This document shows positions 61,306 through 64,000 of a stretch of DNA of 64,000 nt, piece after piece. The notes under the pieces were generated by a model. That model made no database searches. It was not told the origin of the DNA and worked only from the letters and a program-made list of their open reading frames with translations. Position numbers and translations under genes: made by a program. How positions within the stretch are numbered: position 1 is the first letter of the stretch; each line of letters begins with the position of its first letter. Location of the stretch: NCBI RefSeq assembly GCF_036173125.1, contig NZ_CP108054.1, positions 9,307,501-9,371,500 of the forward strand, given 5' to 3'. The DNA comes from Streptomyces sp. NBC_00286. Its GTDB lineage: Bacteria; Actinomycetota; Actinomycetes; Streptomycetales; Streptomycetaceae.

Positions 61306-62232
61306 TCACGCCGCCGCCTGCTGCCGGACCCGTGGGTCGAGGAGCGCGTGACAGATGTCCACCAGGATGTTGAGCGCGAAGATCACCAGCGCGGTCAGCA
61401 GCACTGCGGCCTGCAGGACCGCGAAGTCGCGCTGCAGCACCGAGTCGATCATGAGCTTGCCGATGCCGGGCCAGCCGAAGATCGTCTCGACGACGACGGC
61501 CCCGTTGACCAGCCCGACGGCGAGGTCGCCCGCGACGGTGAGCGCCGGTGCCGCCGCATTGCGCAGGGCGTGCCCGAAGACCACCCGCGGCTCGCTCGCG
61601 CCCTTGCTGCGAGCCACCTTGACGTACGGGGCGGACAGCGCGGAGACCATGGCGCCGCGTACCACCTGCACCAGCACCCCGAACGGGCGGATCAGCAGCG
61701 TCACCACGGGCAGCACCCACGCCGCCGCGCCGCTCGTGCCGGAGGTCGGCAGCCAGCCGAGCGTCACCGCGAACACCAGCACGCCCATGATCGCGAACCA
61801 GAAGTCGGGGACGCTGGCGGCCGTGGAGGAGAGGAAGCTCGCGAACCGGTCGGTCGCCGAGTTGGGCCGGTACGCCGCCAGGCTGCCGATCACCACGGCG
61901 CCCAGGATGGCGAGCAGCATCGTCCAGCCGGCCAGCTGAAGCGTGGCGGGGAAGGCCCGCAGCACCGCCTCACCCGCCGGCTGAGCGGTGCGCAGCGATT
62001 CACCGAAGTCCAGGTGGAAGACCTGGCCGAGGTAGTCGCCGAACTGGGCGACCAGAGGGTCGTCGAGCCCGTTGCGGGCCGCGAACTCGGCCCGCTGCTC
62101 GGGCGTCGCGCTGAGCGGCAGATACAGATTGGCGGGGTCCCCGGTGAGGCGAGCGAGGAAGAACACCCCGAGAACCACGACCAGCAAGGGGATCACGCTG
62201 GAGACCGCGCGACGGCGCAGCATGGTGAGCAT
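61306..62232 (-). CDS. Oligopeptide ABC transporter permease (DppB type)
   Basis: The 308-residue inner-membrane permease has six hydrophobic segments and the DppB features FFLARLTGDPANLYLPLSAT, a long outer loop and the cytoplasmic coupling stretch YVKVARSKGASEPRVVFGHA. GGAGGGG lies before the ATG at 62232. It stands between the lipoprotein gene (15-base gap) and the permease-ATPase fusion, as in normal dpp operons. Confidence 0.9.
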   Translation of the reverse strand: MLTMLRRRAVSSVIPLLVVVLGVFFLARLTGDPANLYLPLSATPEQRAEFAARNGLDDPLVAQFGDYLGQVFHLDFGESLRTAQPAGEAVLRAFPATLQLAGWTMLLAILGAVVIGSLAAYRPNSATDRFASFLSSTAASVPDFWFAIMGVLVFAVTLGWLPTSGTSGAAAWVLPVVTLLIRPFGVLVQVVRGAMVSALSAPYVKVARSKGASEPRVVFGHALRNAAAPALTVAGDLAVGLVNGAVVVETIFGWPGIGKLMIDSVLQRDFAVLQAAVLLTALVIFALNILVDICHALLDPRVRQQAAA

Positions 62233-62247
62233 GGGCGTGCCCCTCCC

Positions 62248-63822
62248 TCAGTCCGTACGGTGCATGTCGGCGAGCCGCATCTCGTCATTGGTGGCCGAGT
62301 CGGGCTCGTAACGGACGTTCGGGGAAAGGGCCATGATGCCGGTCATGTTGGCCATGACGGCGTCCCGTACGACCTCGTCGTTCTGGTACGCGAAGGTGTC
62401 CGCGAACGCCTTCTGCCTCGCCTCGCCCCCGGCGAGCTGGGCCTCGTCGATCAACGCGTCCAGCTCCGGGGTGCCGTAACTGCTCTGCGCGCCCTTGCTG
62501 CCGTAGATCTGCCCCATCGTGAACGCGGCGTCCCCCGCCTGGTTGCCGTGCTGCGCCTGGAGGAGGGTGGGACCGATGTCCTTGGGGAAGGGCCGCAGCA
62601 GGTACTCCAGCCAGGCGTTGACGTCGAGCATCTTGATCTCGACCTTCAGCCCGGCCTTGAGTAGACCGTCCTGGACGACCTCCATCGCCTCGGCGGCCTT
62701 CGGGTAGATCGCGTTGCGGCCGATGATCGTGATGGTCCGGTCGGTCGGGACTCCGTCGGCGCGGGCCTCGGCCACGAGTTTCTTCGCGCGCTCCGGGTCG
62801 TACGGCCATGGCCGCACCCGGGGGTTGTGTCCGGTGACGCCCTTCGCGACGAGCTGGCCGCTCGGTCGGCCCGCGAAGACCGCCGTGACCAGGCCTTCGC
62901 GGTCGATGGCGTAGTTGATGGCCCGGCGGATCCGGATGTCGTCGAGCGGTGGCCTGTCGGCGTCCATTCGCAGGAACGAGACCTCGTTGGTGGCGAACTC
63001 CACCGCCCGGTCGCCCGCGCCGTCCTCGGGAGCGAGCCCGATCGCGACATCCGCCTCGTCGTTGGTGACCATGGCCGCGCGTACGCTGCCCTCCGCCCGC
63101 CATACGTACTTCGCCGCGGCGTACTCGGGGGCCTTGCCCCAGTAGCCGGGGTAGCGCTTCAGGCGAAGGAAGCGGCCCTGGCTCCATTCGTCGACCCGGT
63201 ACGGGCCGGTGCCGACCGGCTCGCGCACCCTGGCACTCGGGTTCGTGTTCGTCGGCACGATCTCGACGAAGGACAGGCGCAGCGGAAGGATCGGGTCCGG
63301 CTTCGCCGTCTTGACCTCAAGTGTCGTGTCATCGACGGGAGTTGCCGTGACCTCGCTGTCGGTGAAGATATAGCCGTCGACGTTGCAGTCGATGTCCGAG
63401 TCCGTGGCGCGCTTGATCGAGAACGCGGCTGCTTCGGCCGTGAACGGTGTGCCGTCATGGAAGGTGACGCCCTCGCGCAGCGTGAAAGTCCATGAAGTGG
63501 CCGAGGTACGGGTCCACTTGGTGGCCAGCGCCTGTTCCAGTTGCCCGGTGGACGGCTCGCGCTCGGTCAGCGCCTCCGTGATGTTGGCCCGCGTCACCCG
63601 TCCCGTCGCGGTGAGCGAGGCATCGCAGGGCTCGAGGGTCGGCGGCTCCTCGGGCAGGACGACACGCAACGTGTCCGGGCCTTCACCGATGGGGTCGGCA
63701 CCCGCCACCGAACACCCCGAGGCGGCGAGCAGCAGCACGCATACGGACATGAACGCACCCGCCGCCCGCCCCCGGCGAGAACGAGCCGCCGAACGCGTAC
63801 GTAATAAGCCTGGACCGGTCAC
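62248..63822 (-). CDS. ABC transporter solute-binding lipoprotein (SBP family 5)
   Basis: The 524-residue protein has a basic N-terminus, a hydrophobic stretch and a lipobox with Cys37 (LLLAASGCSVAG), so it is anchored outside as a lipoprotein. The SBP_bac_5 domain is clear: LREGVTFHDGTPFTAEAAAF, VGTGPYRVDEWSQGRF, DIRIRRAINYAIDREGLV. It would bind peptides, opines or metal complexes. CGGAGG precedes the GTG at 63822; the longer frame has no such site. It is the first gene of the importer operon. Confidence 0.9.
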   Translation of the reverse strand: MTGPGLLRTRSAARSRRGRAAGAFMSVCVLLLAASGCSVAGADPIGEGPDTLRVVLPEEPPTLEPCDASLTATGRVTRANITEALTEREPSTGQLEQALATKWTRTSATSWTFTLREGVTFHDGTPFTAEAAAFSIKRATDSDIDCNVDGYIFTDSEVTATPVDDTTLEVKTAKPDPILPLRLSFVEIVPTNTNPSARVREPVGTGPYRVDEWSQGRFLRLKRYPGYWGKAPEYAAAKYVWRAEGSVRAAMVTNDEADVAIGLAPEDGAGDRAVEFATNEVSFLRMDADRPPLDDIRIRRAINYAIDREGLVTAVFAGRPSGQLVAKGVTGHNPRVRPWPYDPERAKKLVAEARADGVPTDRTITIIGRNAIYPKAAEAMEVVQDGLLKAGLKVEIKMLDVNAWLEYLLRPFPKDIGPTLLQAQHGNQAGDAAFTMGQIYGSKGAQSSYGTPELDALIDEAQLAGGEARQKAFADTFAYQNDEVVRDAVMANMTGIMALSPNVRYEPDSATNDEMRLADMHRTD

Positions 63823-64000
63823 TGATCCTCCGTGCTGTTCGCGCTGTGTCCACAAGAAGAAACGACGTTTAGATATGTGGACGCGCCATTATGAGGTCGA
63901 CCGCGCCGAACGCGTCAAGACATGTGGCGGAAAGAGACTGAACTCGTCGGCGAACAGGCGTTTCTCAGGGGTCTGTTGGCTGTGAACGCTGGGGTGTCCT
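63823..64000. other. Gene-free stretch with the importer promoter
   Basis: No gene is seen here. Reading on the minus strand it contains AT-rich words (CATAATGG and CATATCTAAACG, about 63870-63895) unlike the surrounding GC-rich DNA, and should hold the promoter of the ABC importer operon. No clear operator palindrome was found. Confidence 0.4.

Overview
The window is chromosomal DNA from a high-GC actinomycete, almost certainly a Streptomyces. The evidence is strong GC bias at third codon positions, frequent GTG and TTG starts, several apparently leaderless genes, and families concentrated in this genus (DUF397/DUF5753 regulator pairs, MT0933-like antitoxin, PucR pairs, F420-linked enzymes, streptogrisin-type proteases, GC-rich dispersed hairpin elements). 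I see no rRNA, tRNA, CRISPR array, transposase or integrase, and no large biosynthetic cluster. Gene identities come from reading motifs and overall similarity to known families; no database search was run.

Layout. 0-12.5 kb: a small DUF6480 membrane protein, two tandem family-2 glycosyltransferases, two DUF2267 proteins, a molybdopterin oxidoreductase without the usual N-terminal iron-sulfur motif plus a coupled helical partner, an alpha/beta hydrolase next to a large unknown protein, a YbhB-like protein, a pyruvyltransferase-like/phosphoribosyltransferase pair, and a STAS protein. 12.5-20 kb: a mycothiol-transferase-like DinB protein, a DUF35 zinc-ribbon/OB protein and TetR regulator that appear joined by four matching operator sites, an RpiR regulator, RNase HI, a small antitoxin-like protein, a secreted EEP nuclease/phosphatase, and a secreted lipase/PET-hydrolase-type esterase. 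20-33.5 kb: head-to-head PucR regulators, ankyrin, ARMT1-like, membrane-anchored streptogrisin-type protease, epoxide hydrolase, DUF2071, DUF4142, F420-reductase-like, Rv2629-like, HemK-like methyltransferase, CDGSH protein and heme-oxygenase-fold iron enzyme. 33.6-37.1 kb: a sulfide/persulfide-response locus (rhodanese, CstR-like repressor, TauE/SafE exporter, CstB-like MBL-rhodanese) with three matching operators.

37-44 kb: PPOX/F420, VOC, zinc alcohol dehydrogenase, a peptidoglycan-binding membrane protein, two secreted pectate lyases (PL1 and PL3) and a chimeric pair of gene remnants. 44-48 kb: a Streptomyces-type regulatory island (DUF574 methyltransferase, degenerate P-loop protein, DUF397, XRE/DUF5753) facing a three-gene unit of small proteins across an AT-rich palindrome. 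48-56 kb: a giant LuxR/AAA regulator, then a tightly overlapping signalling operon (receiver-TrxR-like fusion, cNMP-domain histidine kinase, UBP zinc finger) that runs into a GH15 enzyme. 56-64 kb: a secreted streptogrisin-type protease and a complete oligopeptide ABC importer whose second permease and first ATPase are fused.

Taken together, the region is a chromosome-arm-like collection of stress, redox, regulatory and exoenzyme genes. The most interesting units are the receiver/TrxR-like/cNMP-kinase/UBP operon, the CstR regulon, the TetR-DUF35 operator array, the palindrome in the DUF397 island, and the two sites where genes have been cut and rejoined.
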